DNA from: Nansenia antarctica
Lineage: Eukaryota > Chordata > Actinopteri > Argentiniformes > Microstomatidae
Assembly (NCBI GenBank): GCA_963989245.1
Contig: OZ022342.1
Coordinates: 13,881,995-13,945,994, forward strand
DNA: 64,000 nucleotides
Direction: 5' to 3'
The notes beneath the pieces were generated by a model. The model ran no database searches, was not told the DNA's origin, and saw only the letters and a list, made by a program, of their open reading frames with translations. Positions within the stretch are counted from its first letter, which is position 1, and each line of letters begins with the position of its first letter. The position numbers and the translations under genes were made by a program. This document shows positions 12,203-25,800 of the stretch, in pieces.

Positions 12203-14814
12203 GGTATTAGGTATATAAATGATATATAATAGCCTATATAGCCTACATATAGGCCTTTATTGGCTACAACTATGCGACAGTAACAGAGTGGGGTGCACTG
12301 ACGCTGAACCCCTCATAGTGATAGTAGGTGGACATGGCGCGTGGTGCTGAAATAGCCGACATGCGGTGTGTGGTTTGAAAAAAGTAACGCCAGCTCAGTA
12401 AATCATTCAAACTTAATGTTTACTTATAGGCTATGTGAATGTGACTGCACCACACATGTGAACAGTAACAAAGCAAATGCAGTTTAATTTTATGAAAAAC
12501 ATTGACAACAAAATCGGCGCAAAAAAATAAAAAAAGCTGAATCCGCTTAGCCTATATGCTCCTAAAACGACAGAGCAAACACGCTACATTACTAGGGATA
12601 ATAATTACTAATAATTACAATGAGCCAATAGAAAAAATAATATTAGGCTATTTAAATCTCACTTAACGAGAAAACTGGCATCTCCCATCGGTCACTATTT
12701 GTTGGCTATCTGATGATATGGACGTCTTTGAGTGTCTAGAAAAGCGCTATAAATCTAATGTATTATTATGATTTATTATTATTATGGACGTCACTTTAAT
12801 CCGGCAGTTCTCAAGGTTTTTATGCACCAATCGATTCCTCTAGTGCGTCTTTATCACATTCATTGACGAAAAGGACGACTCGCATGTATAGAAAGGGAAC
12901 ATTGTGAGCACGTAAAATGTGAGTCTCACAACGGCTTTGCATTGATGAAACCAGGTAGGATGAACGCATAGTTCGCTGTCCATTCCTCTTTAAATGCCCT
13001 GTTTTCACCGTCAACTTTCCTCTTTAGACCTTTGGAGAGTGACATTATGTTTCTCTTGCTAGCTAGAAGGTTAAATGTTTAGCTAACTTCACCCGGCACG
13101 CAAACAACCAATCAAATAATAGTGTGACCTTGTAAGTCTGGGAGGAGGGGGAATAATTATCAGAATAAAACTTTGTTAAATAATTATTTGAATATGTTAG
13201 GCTGCGCTACATCGTCAGTCCACACATTTATTATTCAAAACTATGGAAAAGGGTGAAACTACGTTTCAACGTTGTTGAGAATCACAACACAAACTCGCTA
13301 GTCAAGCCAAAATACTGCAGTGAAATGGATTGGACTGCTACCTAGTTAACTAGAACACTACTTTACATTGTTACCTAGTTAACTAGAAGACTACTTTACA
13401 TTGTTAGCAGGCTCACAAAACAAGCCGTGTTAGTTGACTAGCGATGTGTCGTTGATTTTCGACAACACGGAAATGTATTCACATTTTTCGAAAGAAAAGT
13501 CAAAGCATTAGAACGTAGAACGGAAAATCGCACGCGTGCTTTGCGCACGGAAAGCCACCGGCCCCGATTTGGCCAGAATTTTTTTTTCAGTCAGGAGATT
13601 TTTTTTTGCTTTAATCCCTGTCTATACGTATACCAGGAATGTACTTTAACAGGCGTATATTAAATACAATTTTAAATGTATACAAATCAATACAACTACT
13701 AGTTAATTCTTTGTATATATTTATTTAAAACAAAAACATCTTGGAGATGGTTGGAGTCTTTTTGACAAACTGGAGAGTGGTGGGAGGATATTCCTGTCTC
13801 ATACATTGTTTTCACTGAGGGTGAGACCATCCTAGAATGACAAGTCTAATTAAGCACTACTGTACAGTGATCCACTCACTGCTTTGCCTGATGTCATCCT
13901 CTTTTGAGGTGTCATATATGTAGGAATGTTTGATACTAACTTTAATTTGCAAATATGTATAGTATCTGGTCTCTTACAACATATTGTAATCAAAGGTTTT
14001 TCCTGTCTACCAAAAAAAATGGCTTAATAAAGAAGATATTTCAAATCTTTTGTTGTTTTCTTTCTCCTGATGTAATTGGTTTCTGTGGTTGGTATGTGAT
14101 TTAATAAAGATGTTTTAAAAATACATTAAATAATACATATAATCATAATTAAGGCTGTCTCAATCGATTAAAAAAATATTTTCTAATTAGTTTTATTACT
14201 TGATTAATCAACTGATTGATGTAAGTGGTGCCTAAACAATGAGTTGGGTATTAATAGGATACTTTAGTTTTACTTTAGCCTTTAACTTCTTGTCCTTGGT
14301 TTAATATAGAGATGTTTAAATTAGTAATTAATTGTAAACTAAAACATTTGTTTGATATGTTCTATTAATTGTCACAGGTTGTACACATGTGGATCGATGT
14401 CTCCACCCCATTACATTCTAACATACAAGTATACCTTATTTCATACTAAATACATCCAAATATGTGTGTGCATAACTATCTCTTCTTGTAAACTAACAAC
14501 CAATGGCTATTGGTTATGATTTGGTTGTTGTGATACCCTGGAACTGCAAGCACAAGAGGGCAGCCTATTATCATGAAAAGTAAAGATCTGTAAAGAGGAG
14601 CTTCATCACAAGGCTAGACAGATGAGGCATGTTTGTATTGTAGACACACACAAGTATCACAGTCCTGTAATCGTCTGGGCCTCACTGACTCACATAAGTC
14701 TCCAAGGGAACATGACGACATTCAGTGCAAACAAATTGGGGAAAAAATATATAAATAAAGAACTTAAAATAGTCATACTGTAACTCCACCATGGGAGTTA
14801 ACCCTCATGGTGTT

Positions 14815-15093
14815 CTAGCTAGCGTGGCTGGTTGGTAAGCGGAAGGTTGTGAGTTCGATCCCGGCTTAGGGCAAGCTACTCTATCCCACCGTTCGCTACC
14901 TTGGTGTTAGGAGTGGGATGGCGCGCGTGAGGCCAGAGGAGAGGCGTGTCCACGTGAGAGACTCGGTATGGTGAAGAGTGAGGGCACGCTCTCCCGAACA
15001 AACATTTTGGTCTTGGGTCAGTAAAATAAAATATTCTCACTATCAGCATATTATCAATTTAAGAAATGTTTGCAGGAAAAGCGCTATACAAAT

Positions 15094-15140
<47 letters not shown>
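14815..15140 (+). repeat. tRNA-derived SINE with TTA-repeat tail
   Basis: The head reads GTGGCTGGTTGGTAAGC and GAGTTCGATCCCGGC (A-box and B-box like). The tail reads AAAAGCGCTATACAAATAAA and ends in about 13 TTA units (15100-15140). From 13629 to 14815 I see nothing but the probable IST1 3' end. Confidence 0.75.
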
Positions 15141-15142
<2 letters not shown>

Positions 15143-15269
15143 ATACATACATATTATGCCATATAGATTACTTAGGGCCAGATATTAACAACAGAAAAAC
15201 CTTCACACCATGTTTTCAAAATAATGTTGTTGTATGTATTGTAGCTTGTTTAGCATGGTAGAATACCAA

Positions 15270-15326
15270 GTCTTGTTCCTAGTGCACTGCACATGGCGAA
15301 TAAAGTTGAATTGAATTGAATTGAAT
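15270..15326 (+). repeat. LINE 3' tail with TTGAA repeats
   Basis: GCGAATAAAGTTGAATTGAA and further TTGAA units form the typical microsatellite end of a 5'-truncated L2-type LINE. It ends about 120 bp downstream (in the PKD1L3 direction) of the PKD1L3-like stop codon. Confidence 0.5.
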
Positions 15327-15449
15327 GTTTTCAAAATAACATAACTCTAAGTCTCCCATATTGATGGTCAGTGCACCAAAGGAGGTCAACAGCAGAGCAT
15401 CAGGATGTCCAACCCCATCCAACCAGGAGACAGCATCTGGAGACTTTCC

Positions 15450-18400
15450 TCAGGGCGTCGCCCCACTGGAGTACAATTTACACCTCGCCTGTTGTTCTGT
15501 AAAACAGAGATGACAGGGCTCTTAGTGAGCACCCTTCACTCCACATATCAGAGGGGAGGTTAAACAAAATCCCTAAAAGCCACCATTCTTTACAAACAGT
15601 TTTTTTCTCTATACTAACAGTTTACACTAAATACAAGTAAATGTGAAAGTAAAGCAGACCTGGAGACATATAGCTCCACTCAGTCTGCTATTCATTCTAC
15701 TCCTGACACTCATATTACGTAGAATAGTCAAGTTTGACTGCAGAAATCAATTTCCAATGTGATGGAAGGGTTTTGTGGTAATCATGCACATGGGAGAACT
15801 ATTCTTTTTCATTTGACTTCATTATTACCTGCCAGCAGTAGTTCAATCTCCTCACTCTCTTCTACTGCCACTGGTTTTACGAGGATGGCAAACAAAATCG
15901 CCAAGCCAATCACCTAGTATCAAACCCAAAGTTGAAATGTAAATATATACTCTGACACAACCAATTGAATGTTGGACCTACAGTATAAAGATTAGATTAG
16001 ATTCAAGTGTATTGTCATCGCAGAGTACAAGTACTATACAACGAAATGCAATTAAGCATCCAACCAAAAGTGCAAATAGTGATATATGAGCATGATATAA
16101 AGCTTGAATGACTAGAATTCTTGGTATGAAGAATAACACCTGAAATAAGTATAACAATAAATACCAGACATTATAAATACAATTGCATTGCTGTTCAGTA
16201 AGTGAGTTACCCCTAGTGCCCTGATGCATACCTTGAGAGGCTGGAGGATGAAGATGCTCTGGAACAGGGACAATCCCAGAGAGATGACCCACTGGATGGA
16301 CCTTTCTTTGCCATATTCAAAGCTATAGATCAGGGTGAAGAAGGTGGACACACCACTGATGGATAGCAGCAAGAACCAGCCCAGAAACACAAACCACCAG
16401 GGCAGCCACCATCCAGAGTTCCTGTTCCCATTCGGAACAGGGGGGGAGCTGGGTCGGATTACAGGGAGAGGAGAGCAAGGAGAGAAAAACATGTGTATTT
16501 TCAAATATTTGACAGTATAACAGTATAATGATGTCAGTCCTAAAATAGTCGCAATAAACGTAATTGGTATTTTGTGGGAAGGAAGGGTGAGATTTTGTGG
16601 GAAGGAAGGATTTTTTATAACCCATCTTTTAACAATATTATTTATTTCCCATGTCTGCACTAGTGCAACATATATTGGCTGACCTGTAAGCCATGTGACT
16701 GGAGAAGACCATTTCAGCCTTCTTCAGCAGCAGATTGACAGTGCTCAGGATCTGTTGGTGGGCCTCTGTGCTGGGGAAGTTACCCCCACCCAGCCGCCCC
16801 AGTGACATGGACAAGTGGTGGAGGTAGTACAGGACAAACTTGCTGCAGTAGACCCAGTGCGGGTCACTCTCACTCTCTCCTGGTGATGTTAAAGACAGAT
16901 ACATGTGGGCATGTCGTAGTAATCAACAAGACTTGTGTGCATGTGAGGTTGTCTATTGGAAAGGTTGTTTTTGCTCGCCTCTCTCTCTCTCTTTGTTGCA
17001 TAATTTTCCTGCAATAGTAAATGATGATAAACAACGACAAAAGAGCAGAAACAGACCGGGCTCCTAGGCTAAGGGAGGGATCTCTGCTGTCTCTTGCACT
17101 GCAGTGAAGCACCTTGCATAAGCTGAATCACATCATGCACTCTGTCCAACGCTGAGCAAAGATCATCACACGACTCCAGCCTCTCCTTCAGCTCAGGGAC
17201 TTTGTTCCTCTGGCTCCTGCTGAGCAGGTTGACCACGTCCTCTGTCTCCTACACAGAACCACAACAAACAGGTACACAAGGACACAGCCTATATGGACAC
17301 AACACACATGAACATATCACAACATAAAATCAAGAACACAACACAGAGGGATCTATGTCTAGAGGTAGTCTCTGGTCATGGGCAAATGAAAAAACTGATT
17401 TAAAAAAGCATACAGTTACAGTCGCTATCAATATGGGTAATATATTTAAAATATAATCATGAGAAAATGTGTGGCTTTGGGAGTATTAAAAAAGGAAGCC
17501 ACTGCATAGAGTGACATAAACAATGAGACTGTTTGAAGGTTAGACAAACAGCAAGACTAACACAGCAACGCTTAAAAAAAAAGAAAGTAGAATGGACCTT
17601 CAGAATGGTTGGCATGACAACAGCACAAGGCATCAGATCTTTCATGGAATTGCTGTTTTTGCTTTTTTCTGTTGGTTGGATGGAGCGAGGCTTGATACTG
17701 CGGAATATGGTGATAATGAGGATGTTGATGGGGAACATGAGAAAGCCACTTTCCACCCCGACCATAATCTCTTCCCAGGTAATCGACACTGAGCCTATCA
17801 AATCAGAAGCATGTTTGTGGACAAGATAGTTGAGGTTATTACATTGAAACATCGGTCCCATTTGACTAGAGGCCTAGTAAATCATTAATAATCACATGCA
17901 TACTTCATAAGCACATAATACAGGATGTGAAAGCAGGTCCTGGTATCTGGAATTATCTAGCATACTACCTTTTTGCTATCTGTATGACATTTGCTCATAA
18001 ATGATTTATGAAGCATCTATGTAGTCCTTATAAATGGTGAAGAAACGCTTTAAAAGTCTATAAAGTAATTAGAGGGTGACAGAAACATCTCTCTCTATAA
18101 TTAATTGTGTGAACTCTTGTTGTCTCCATTTTGATAGATATGTTACCCTATGAAACATTTATCAAGCGTCAGGTCATAACCACAACGCTCTCATCAGAAG
18201 GCTCAGAGCACCAGACCTAGGTTTAATCCTATATTGCTAGTGATTGCATACGCTGACACTGCAGCATGAGAAAAAGGCTGACTGAGTGAATTGTCTACAT
18301 AATTCATCTAGTTATCTCTGCCAGCAGTCCCCAGCTATCGCTGTGTCTACCTTCAAAAGTAACATCTGGCACTCCACGGTCAAATTATTTGAAAGGATAC

Positions 18401-18911
18401 ATTTCAATGTAAAAGTAAAAATCTTAATTAAATCTAAAGTTATTCAATCTTGATAAACCCTTTATACAATATTGGGCTTCATAGATTGTTCAGAATTTAA
18501 GCAAATGTCATGCTATATAGAGTGGCATAAGGGCAAAGCATCGGATTTAAGTGTCAAACACCTGTACTGCTGTCTCTTTTTCCTCTTCAGTATTATAATT
18601 CTCCAGTAATTAAAAAAACCATCAAATTCTTTGTCAGTGGGACATACTGTATCTCTATCAGGTTGCTCATTAGATATGAACTGCAGAGTGATCTGATTGA
18701 CATACCAATCTGGAAGATGACAGGAGACTCATCCTGATTACGGGGTATCTTCCAGAAGGCAATGTTGATGGCCATGGTGCAGAGCAGCAGACTCATACAA
18801 CAGGACACCCTCTGGGCTCGAGTGAAGGGGCTGCGCCAGGGTGGGTCCACGATGGACACCCAGATATGCTCATCCCTGAAGCCAGACGACGTCCTGGTCT
18901 GAAAGATATTC
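15450..18911 (-). CDS. pkd1l3: PKD1L3-like exons 17-23: TM2 to TM5 and premature terminus
   Basis: Exon 17 has the DEHIWVSIVDPPWRSPFTR loop and TM2, exon 18 has TM3, exon 21 has TM4 and most of the TM5 hairpin, and exon 22 completes it (LAILFAILVKP). Exon 23 adds 15 residues (EQQARCKLYSSGATP) and TGA at 15452-15450. The polycystin extracellular domain and pore helices are absent. No exon resembling them was found on the minus strand down to IST1. Confidence 0.8.
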
Positions 18912-21900
18912 CTAACAGGGGGAGAGTCACAGGCACTCCTTGGTTAATTTTGAAAAAAGGCAAAAAGATACAACGATGCACAATTAATGCATCATAATCA
19001 ACCATTGCATGATTGCAGGATCTTGTCTAATTCAGGCATTAGAGTATACAGTAGTACATACAAATCTAGCAGGTAGAAAGTAATCCATAGCACAGAAAAA
19101 AAAACAATAAATTGCATACTAGTAACACTAAAATTAAGCTAGCCCACTAACCTAAGGCTAGTACTTTTCAGAGCTGGCTAGTGAAAGATTTGACCAATTA
19201 GCTTGACAGGCCAGTGAACATTTTTGCCTTCTCATTGCAAAGGAATGGCAAAAAAGAGTCTCAACTGAACAGTCACAAAAGCATATAGCTGTACATTTGT
19301 AGGAAATAATGATAATGTCACCGGGGCTTGTAGATATTGCATTCTACTAGCCTGGCTGGTAGTCCTTAGGTTACATCCGTGAGCTTATTACTCCACTGGT
19401 ACTCACCTGAAGCTGGCTATCTCGTTCTTCTTAGCAGCGTTGAAGGTCTTCTTGGTCATCCCATCCCCTCTGTCAGAGCTCAGCCATGATGAGGACAGGA
19501 AGTGCCAGACCTGCCGTGTCTGCAGGTCCTGGATGGTCATCTTCTTAAGATACCTGACATGAAAGGAAACATAACACTCAGAAAACTGCTTATCAGGGTG
19601 AGGTGGAGGGGCTTTGCGGCTGTAGTGTTTGAAAATCAAAGCTTATTTTCTTTTTTCCTACATAAGATTTCCACATTCACACTACAATATACATTGTGGA
19701 ATCCTTAGTAGTAGTCCATGCATATTATTTTGTTGTCCCATTCTTGGCATCCCTATACCAGATTTTTTATTTTTTTATTATCACCTATGATGGGGTTCAT
19801 TTTCCTAGGACCATTTCTTCTTATCTTTTTTACTTCATAAAGTAGACATCTCAGTGTTCACATACAGCTCACTGGTCACTTACATTAGGTAAACTTGGCC
19901 ACCACATTAGGTACACCTTTTCAACTGCTTGTTAACGCAAATATCTAATCAGCCAATCCAATGTGCATTTAGACATGTAGACATGGTGACAACATCTGCT
20001 GAAGGTCAAACCAAGCATCAGAATGGGGAAGAAAGGTGATTAAAGTGACTTTGAACGTGGCATGGTTGTTGGTGCCAGGCGGGCTGGTTTTAGTATTTCA
20101 GAAAGTGCTAGTCTACTGGGATTTTCACGCACAACCATCTCTAGGGTTTGAGAATGGTCAGAAAAAGAGAAAATATCCAGTGAGTGGCACTTCTCTGGGT
20201 GAAAATGCCTTGTTGATGGCAGAAGTTAGAGTGGAATGGCCAGACAGGTTCGAGCTGATAGAATGGCAAAAGTAACTCAAATAACCACTTGTTACAACCA
20301 AGGTATGCAGAAGAGCATCTCTGAATGCACAACACGTCGAACCTTGAAGCAGATGGGCTACAGCAGAACACCACACCAGGTGCCACTCCTGTCAGCTAAG
20401 AACAGGAAACTGAGGCTACAATTTGCAGGGGAAATTGGACAGGAAATTGGACCACAGAAGATTGGAAAAATGTTGCCTGGTCTGATGAGTCTCGATTGAT
20501 TTCTGCTGTGACATTCAGATGGTAGGGTCAGAATGTGGCGTAATAATAATAATAATAATAATCGGCTGTCCCCTGCCCTCCCTGGATGACGTGGCACATT
20601 CTCGGTGCCTCTCCAGAGCAGGAAGGATTCTTAAAGACCACCTCCACCCTGGTCACCACCTGTTCAGCCTGATGCGCTCTGGAGTGAGGTACAGGAGCAT
20701 GAAGGCTAGAACAAACAGGCTGTCCAACAGTTTCTATCCATTGGCCATCAGAACACTGAACAATAGACATACGACATAAGACATGTTCATAAATGTTTAT
20801 CTTCAGGGGAAAAAGTGCAATAGAAATGTGCAATAACTCTATTCTAAGTGCCTATTTATACATTTATATATTTTTACAGTATTATTATAGTATTATAACG
20901 CCACTGACCTCATGTCTTTTAGCTTGCTTTTATTTTCTTAAGATTGTTGTCTTTATTTGCACTTGACACCACGGACCTCATTGTCTCTTATAGCATTTTC
21001 GCTTTAATTGTCTAGTCTAGTGTGTAATATTTGTGAATATGTGAATATGTTTTCTGTTTTTGCACCTTCAGAAGAACCACTACAATTTCATTGTATAGGC
21101 AACTGTACAAGGACAATAAAGTCTATTCTATTATATTCTATTCTAAACAACATGAAAGCATGGATCCATCCTGCCTTGCATCAACAGTTCAGGCTGGTGG
21201 CGGTGGTGGTGTAATGATGTGGGGAATACTTTCTTGGCACACTTTGGGCCCCTTAGTACCAACTGAGCATTGTTTAAACACCACAGCCTAACTGAGTATA
21301 TTGCTGCTGACCATATCCTTTTATGGCCACAGTATACCCATCTTTTAATGGCTACTTCCAGCAGGATAACGTGCCATGTCACAAACCTCACATCATCTCA
21401 AACTGGTTTCTTGAACATGACAATGAGTTCACTGTACACATCCTGGTTAATCTATACATTTCCTGTAGCGATGGGAAATCTGTACATCCCTAGTTAAATG
21501 GTAAATGGACTGACTCATATAGCGCCTTATTCCAAAGCGCTTTACAATGGCGTCTCATTCACCCATTCACCACACATTCACACACCAATGGCGGCAAGCT
21601 ACCATGCAAGGCAATCGGCCCGCTCATTGGGAGCAATTTGGGGTTCCGTTTCTTGCCCATGGACTCCTCAACACGTACACAGGAGGAGCCGGGGATCGAA
21701 CCGCCGACCTTGCGATCATTACATCAGCCAGCCCTCACGGCCTCCACAGTCATCAGATCTCAATCCAATAGAGCACCTTTGGGATGTGATGGAATGGGAG
21801 ATTCGCATCATGGATGTGCAGCCAACAAATCTGCAGCAACTGTGTGATGCTATAATGTCAATATGGACCAAAATCTCTGAGGAATGTTTCCAGCACCTTG

Positions 21901-22747
21901 TTGAATCTATGCCACGAAAAATTAAGGCAGTTCTGAAGGCAAAAGGGAGTCCAACCCGGTACTAGCAAGGTACCTAATGAAGTGGCCCGGTGAGTGTATG
22001 TAGACTTCTATAGAGCTGGTGATAATTAATATGAAAAGCTTTGAAATGCCCCTTTAAATAGGCAAGGATGAGTGTTGTTGTGGATTAGTGTGATTGTGAT
22101 GAACTCAACACGCTCTCCTATGGCGAGAGGACAAATGCTTGATAATGTCGCCCCTAAATTGCTTTTTAACAGCTCGTTATTCATAGGTCCTGTTGTCCCC
22201 AGAGAGTTCTAAACATGTCACAATGTACCTATCAAAGGGAGGGATTTCAAAATGTTTTAGGAAATCTAGAATTACAAGAATAATGCCAATGGTGTCCCTC
22301 AAGGCTGTGATGCAGTGATACTCACCAGGAGGGGTGCTCCCCGGAGTTATCATGCCACAGCCGGATGCCCTGCAACTCTCCCAGTGGGAAGGGTGTGGTC
22401 ACCAGGAACATGTCTTCACCCCTCCTCTCAAACACTGGTTTGTCAGGGTCAGTCAAGTGGTGCAGCTCACTCTCCCCCTCTGAGCCAATTAGCTTCAATG
22501 TTACCTACATAAAAACAAACTGCTCAGATGCAAGGATATTGGGTCTACATTCCCATAATACCATTTAACCATGTCAAATCTACCTCACATACGATATTAC
22601 CCAACCTCACCTTGGCAGTGGTGCCCGCCCCACTCCGATGGCCAGTTTGCACATTCACCAGGTAATTATAGTGGGCACATGGGTGGTTGTCATCCAACAG
22701 GGTCAGTTTTCTCTGAGAACACAGTATAACAACAAAATAATGTTGTA

Positions 22748-22802
<55 letters not shown>

Positions 22803-25800
22803 GAGAGTGAGTGAGTGTGGAGGGGGGTTATTATCTGAATGAAAGTGTGTGTACATGTATGCAATGTATGCCACTCAGCGCACTCACCCTAGAGAGGGCC
22901 CTCCGGTCAGAATAGCAGGCCCACAGCAGAGTCATCAGATACAGGCCAAAGAAGGTGGAGAGCAGCACCACAACCACATAGTTCTGCCCCACTGTGGCAA
23001 ATAATTCAGCTGTACGGGAAAGGTCCACGAAGTTGGGCATCACGAAGAAAGAGCTTCCAAAAAATGTCAGGTGGTTACACAGGCAATGGGCCCGCTCTGG
23101 AGTTGTCTTCATACCCACCTGCAACAATCCAACACAGAACATGTACACCTTTACATTACACAGTAGTAATGTAATAAAGTCACACAGTTTGGGATCAGCA
23201 ATAATGCGGCAGCACTATCGGAGCTAGTATGGGATGAGGTGACTCACGGGCACAACATCTGAAACTAGCAACCCCTATTTCCAGTTCAGTTACCATTATT
23301 TGTGTCGTGCCCAACCCAGGATTTGAACCAGGCCTTCAGTCTAATGTCCTATCTCTCTTATCTTTTATCTCTAGGCTACCTATCATCACATATGAAGTTT
23401 AAGTAGGTTTTAGGCAGGGCACTTTAAGCAGAAGGGCAGCTGGCTGTCAGGTGACGGACAGCTGAATCCACGTATGAAAGAATATAAACACATCACATGT
23501 TCATGGGACTAGGCTAAAAAGAGTAGAGTTATGCAACACTCCGCCTTGGTTAAATAGTGTTCTCGCCAGTGGCTATGCGAGTTACTTCCACCTGCAGGTT
23601 CACTCTGTGTTTTTACCTACTTACAGGGGGTTTGAAAGGTGTATAGGCTTCAGACTTCAGACGGGGAGCTGTATCAGAGTGGAGCTATCCAATTACGGCA
23701 AACCTAATGTATTACCATTTTCATTAAACTTACTTCCTGACTCAAATACATAATACACCAAAGAATAAGAAAGGTTAATAGTGGCTCACCCAGCAGCCTG
23801 CTATGCTCCATGTCTTCTGTACAGTGTCCCAGTACATGCACTTGGTGGTGAAGGTGGTGATGCTTATTTTCAGGCCCTGGCTCCAGGTGGAATTGAAGAG
23901 CCCGGCATTGACATACCAGACACCAGTCCTCTCTGCTATCATCTCAGGGGTGACCAGCCAACGATATTCCCCTGGCCCAGTAAGGATGACACAAGGCTGG
24001 ATCATTCTGTTCTCACGCTCATGAGAACAAAGCGAAACAACAAATTGATTATAATACTGATAATGTAACAGTGGCTAGATGAGCTCTCCTGGTTATGTCA
24101 TCCAGCTTAGAGAGCCTATCCTCCAACTATACTGGGAAATGTTACCAAAGAATATTTTAAGTAATTTTTTTGGGCAGTCCCACTCATATTTTTCATTGTT
24201 ATTGTGATAGAGACAGTAGAGATTTTGACAGGAAGGATGGGTGAGAGAGAGAGAGAGAGAAGGGATGACATGCAGGATATGTCCGCGGCCGGAAACGAAC
24301 CAAGAACCATGCGGTTACATGGTCGACGCTTGACCCACTACGCCACCTAAGCGCCCCAAGGGGTTAAAGAATATAGGCACAGTACAGTAGGTGCAATTGT
24401 AACCAACTAGCTTCTAACTCAGGTTTTCTGCGCGCCACAAGGCTACTCAGCAGTGGAGGCTCCTCCATAGAGGTGGAGGAGGCCTGGCCTCCCCAATAAT
24501 TTGAGAGAAGAGAGAGAGATTTAAAAAAGCAATAATTATATTTATTTTATTTATTTATTTAACAAAAAACATATATATATATTAATATTATTTCCGTTTT
24601 GTTCATAAATCTGAAGTTTTCCATGGCTAAAACCCAATATTGCAATTGTAAAGCACCTCCTGGCCAGAATCCCTATCCGTTTGTATTGAGGGAGGCCAGG
24701 CCTCCCCCAGGAAAGTGGTTTCTCATAGAAGTCAATGTAATGCCATTTTTTTCATGGCAATGTGATTGGCCAAATCACTGAAAATGGGTGGGCAGAGGAG
24801 GCCTGGCCTCACCATGCATTGAGTCCAGGGCTGAAAGATTGACATTTTGTTCGTCCAATCACATGAAGCCATTTTGAGAATTCGCCAGTCACTTCAGTCA
24901 AAGAAACACTCGCCATAGTGGCTATGAGTGTCCTATCAACTAATAAACTAATAAACTAATAAAATACTTTTGCTTAAAATGACCTCGGAAGTCGGCGAGA
25001 TTCTGGCGCGATTTATACATCGAATAGGTAGACAACATTTAGGATTTATTGAACAGTTTTATTTTTAATGTAGTCGATTTCGTTTTATTACAAGTCAATT
25101 TAATATTCTTCTATAAGAACAGGGAACATTCCATCGCGAGTGAAGCGAGCAAGCGGAACCAAATTGGGCCTCCTCAACTCTGGAAGTCACCAGCCTCCAC
25201 TGGTGTACATGCAGTATGTAAAAGTGGTGGTATAATGGTTAGTGAAATGGACTCTTGATCGGAAGGTCGTGAGTTCAAATCCCGCCTGAGACCACCCTTT
25301 TTTGCCCTTGAGTAAGGCACTTAGCCCTCAATTACTCCAGGGGAATGTCCCTGTAATTCGTAATTGTAAATCGTTTTGGATTAAAAGCGTCTGCTAAATG
25401 GCAAAAATTAAAAAATTAAAAATAAAATTTGTTCAATCCAGGAGACCATTCAGGTGTTGTATGTAAATGAATGTACAACATCAGAAGATAATCTTTGTAT
25501 GGGTCACCACACACCACCAGTATATTGTGTCTCTGTGTACCTTCGCTAATGCTACTTGCCCGTGTCAGTTTAGAAAGCAATGCTCTCAGTTGATCTGTTC
25601 ATCCCATGGTTTATTAATGCTGTCACTTAGGCTAGCGGGCTTAAGCGCTTTACGACTACTAAACGTGATGCATGCTCTGGAGACAGTTTTTGGCCAGCGA
25701 CCTCGCTCTGTGTCCTACAACAGTACGTTAGAATTATAAGGTTCTATCTCAATTTTTGTCAAAATTGAGTTTTTTACATAATCTGATCCATTGGGTGTTT

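Larger units (their letters stand above)
11153..13620. mobile_element. non-autonomous hAT-type element, outer member of a nested pair
   Basis: The ends are inverted: CAGGGATTAAAG at 11153 and CTTTAATCCCTG ending at 13620. They are flanked by an exact 8-bp target duplication TCTATACG (11145-11152 and 13621-13628), the duplication size typical of hAT. No transposase reading frame is visible. It holds short GACGGATTT repeats near the left end, a 34-bp tandem duplication at about 13338-13406, a SINE-like tail at about 12736-12785 and the nested element at 11296-12202. Confidence 0.8.
9975..14031 (+). other. ist1: IST1 3' flank, probable long 3' UTR interrupted by hAT elements
   Basis: No coding sequence is seen between the IST1 stop and 14031. 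No AATAAA follows the stop closely. The first convincing signal on this strand is AATAAA at 14026-14031, followed by a TTTTGTTGTTTTC downstream element. If used, it makes a 3' UTR of about 4 kb, of which 2.5 kb is the hAT insertion at 11153-13620. This is an inference; an earlier non-canonical site is possible. Confidence 0.4.
19860..22003 (+). mobile_element. inactive Tc1/mariner element interrupted by a LINE and a SINE
   Basis: The ends are inverted: TACAGCTCACTGGTCACTTA at about 19863 against the complement of AAGTGGCCCGGTGAGTGTATG ending near 22003, both with ATTAGGTA next to them. Transposase fragments on the plus strand come in correct order: TTRRTLKQMGYSRTP, the catalytic-region WSDESRLIS-like stretch at about 20480, and QSNPIEHLW at about 21768. 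The total without the inserts fits a Tc1 of about 1.2 kb. Stops and frameshifts make it inactive. Confidence 0.88.

Noticed and set aside
10000..15449. missing polycystin channel exons on the minus strand
   Set aside because: Frames in this stretch were read for pore-helix and extracellular-domain motifs; none was found, only transposons and 3' flank.
16112..16660. one continuous 182-residue protein on the minus strand
   Set aside because: Only 16448-16232 is exon 21; the flanking codons are intron read-through.
21498..21965. 155-codon open frame on the plus strand
   Set aside because: It is a chance fusion of antisense SINE with the Tc1 transposase C-terminus, not a gene.
25467..25739. 90-codon open frame repeated in all three spacers (also 27336-27608 and 29203-29475) as a possible cargo gene
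   Set aside because: The copies are near-identical because the unit was duplicated recently, so conservation says nothing. No recognisable domain, no promoter, and composition like the surrounding sequence.
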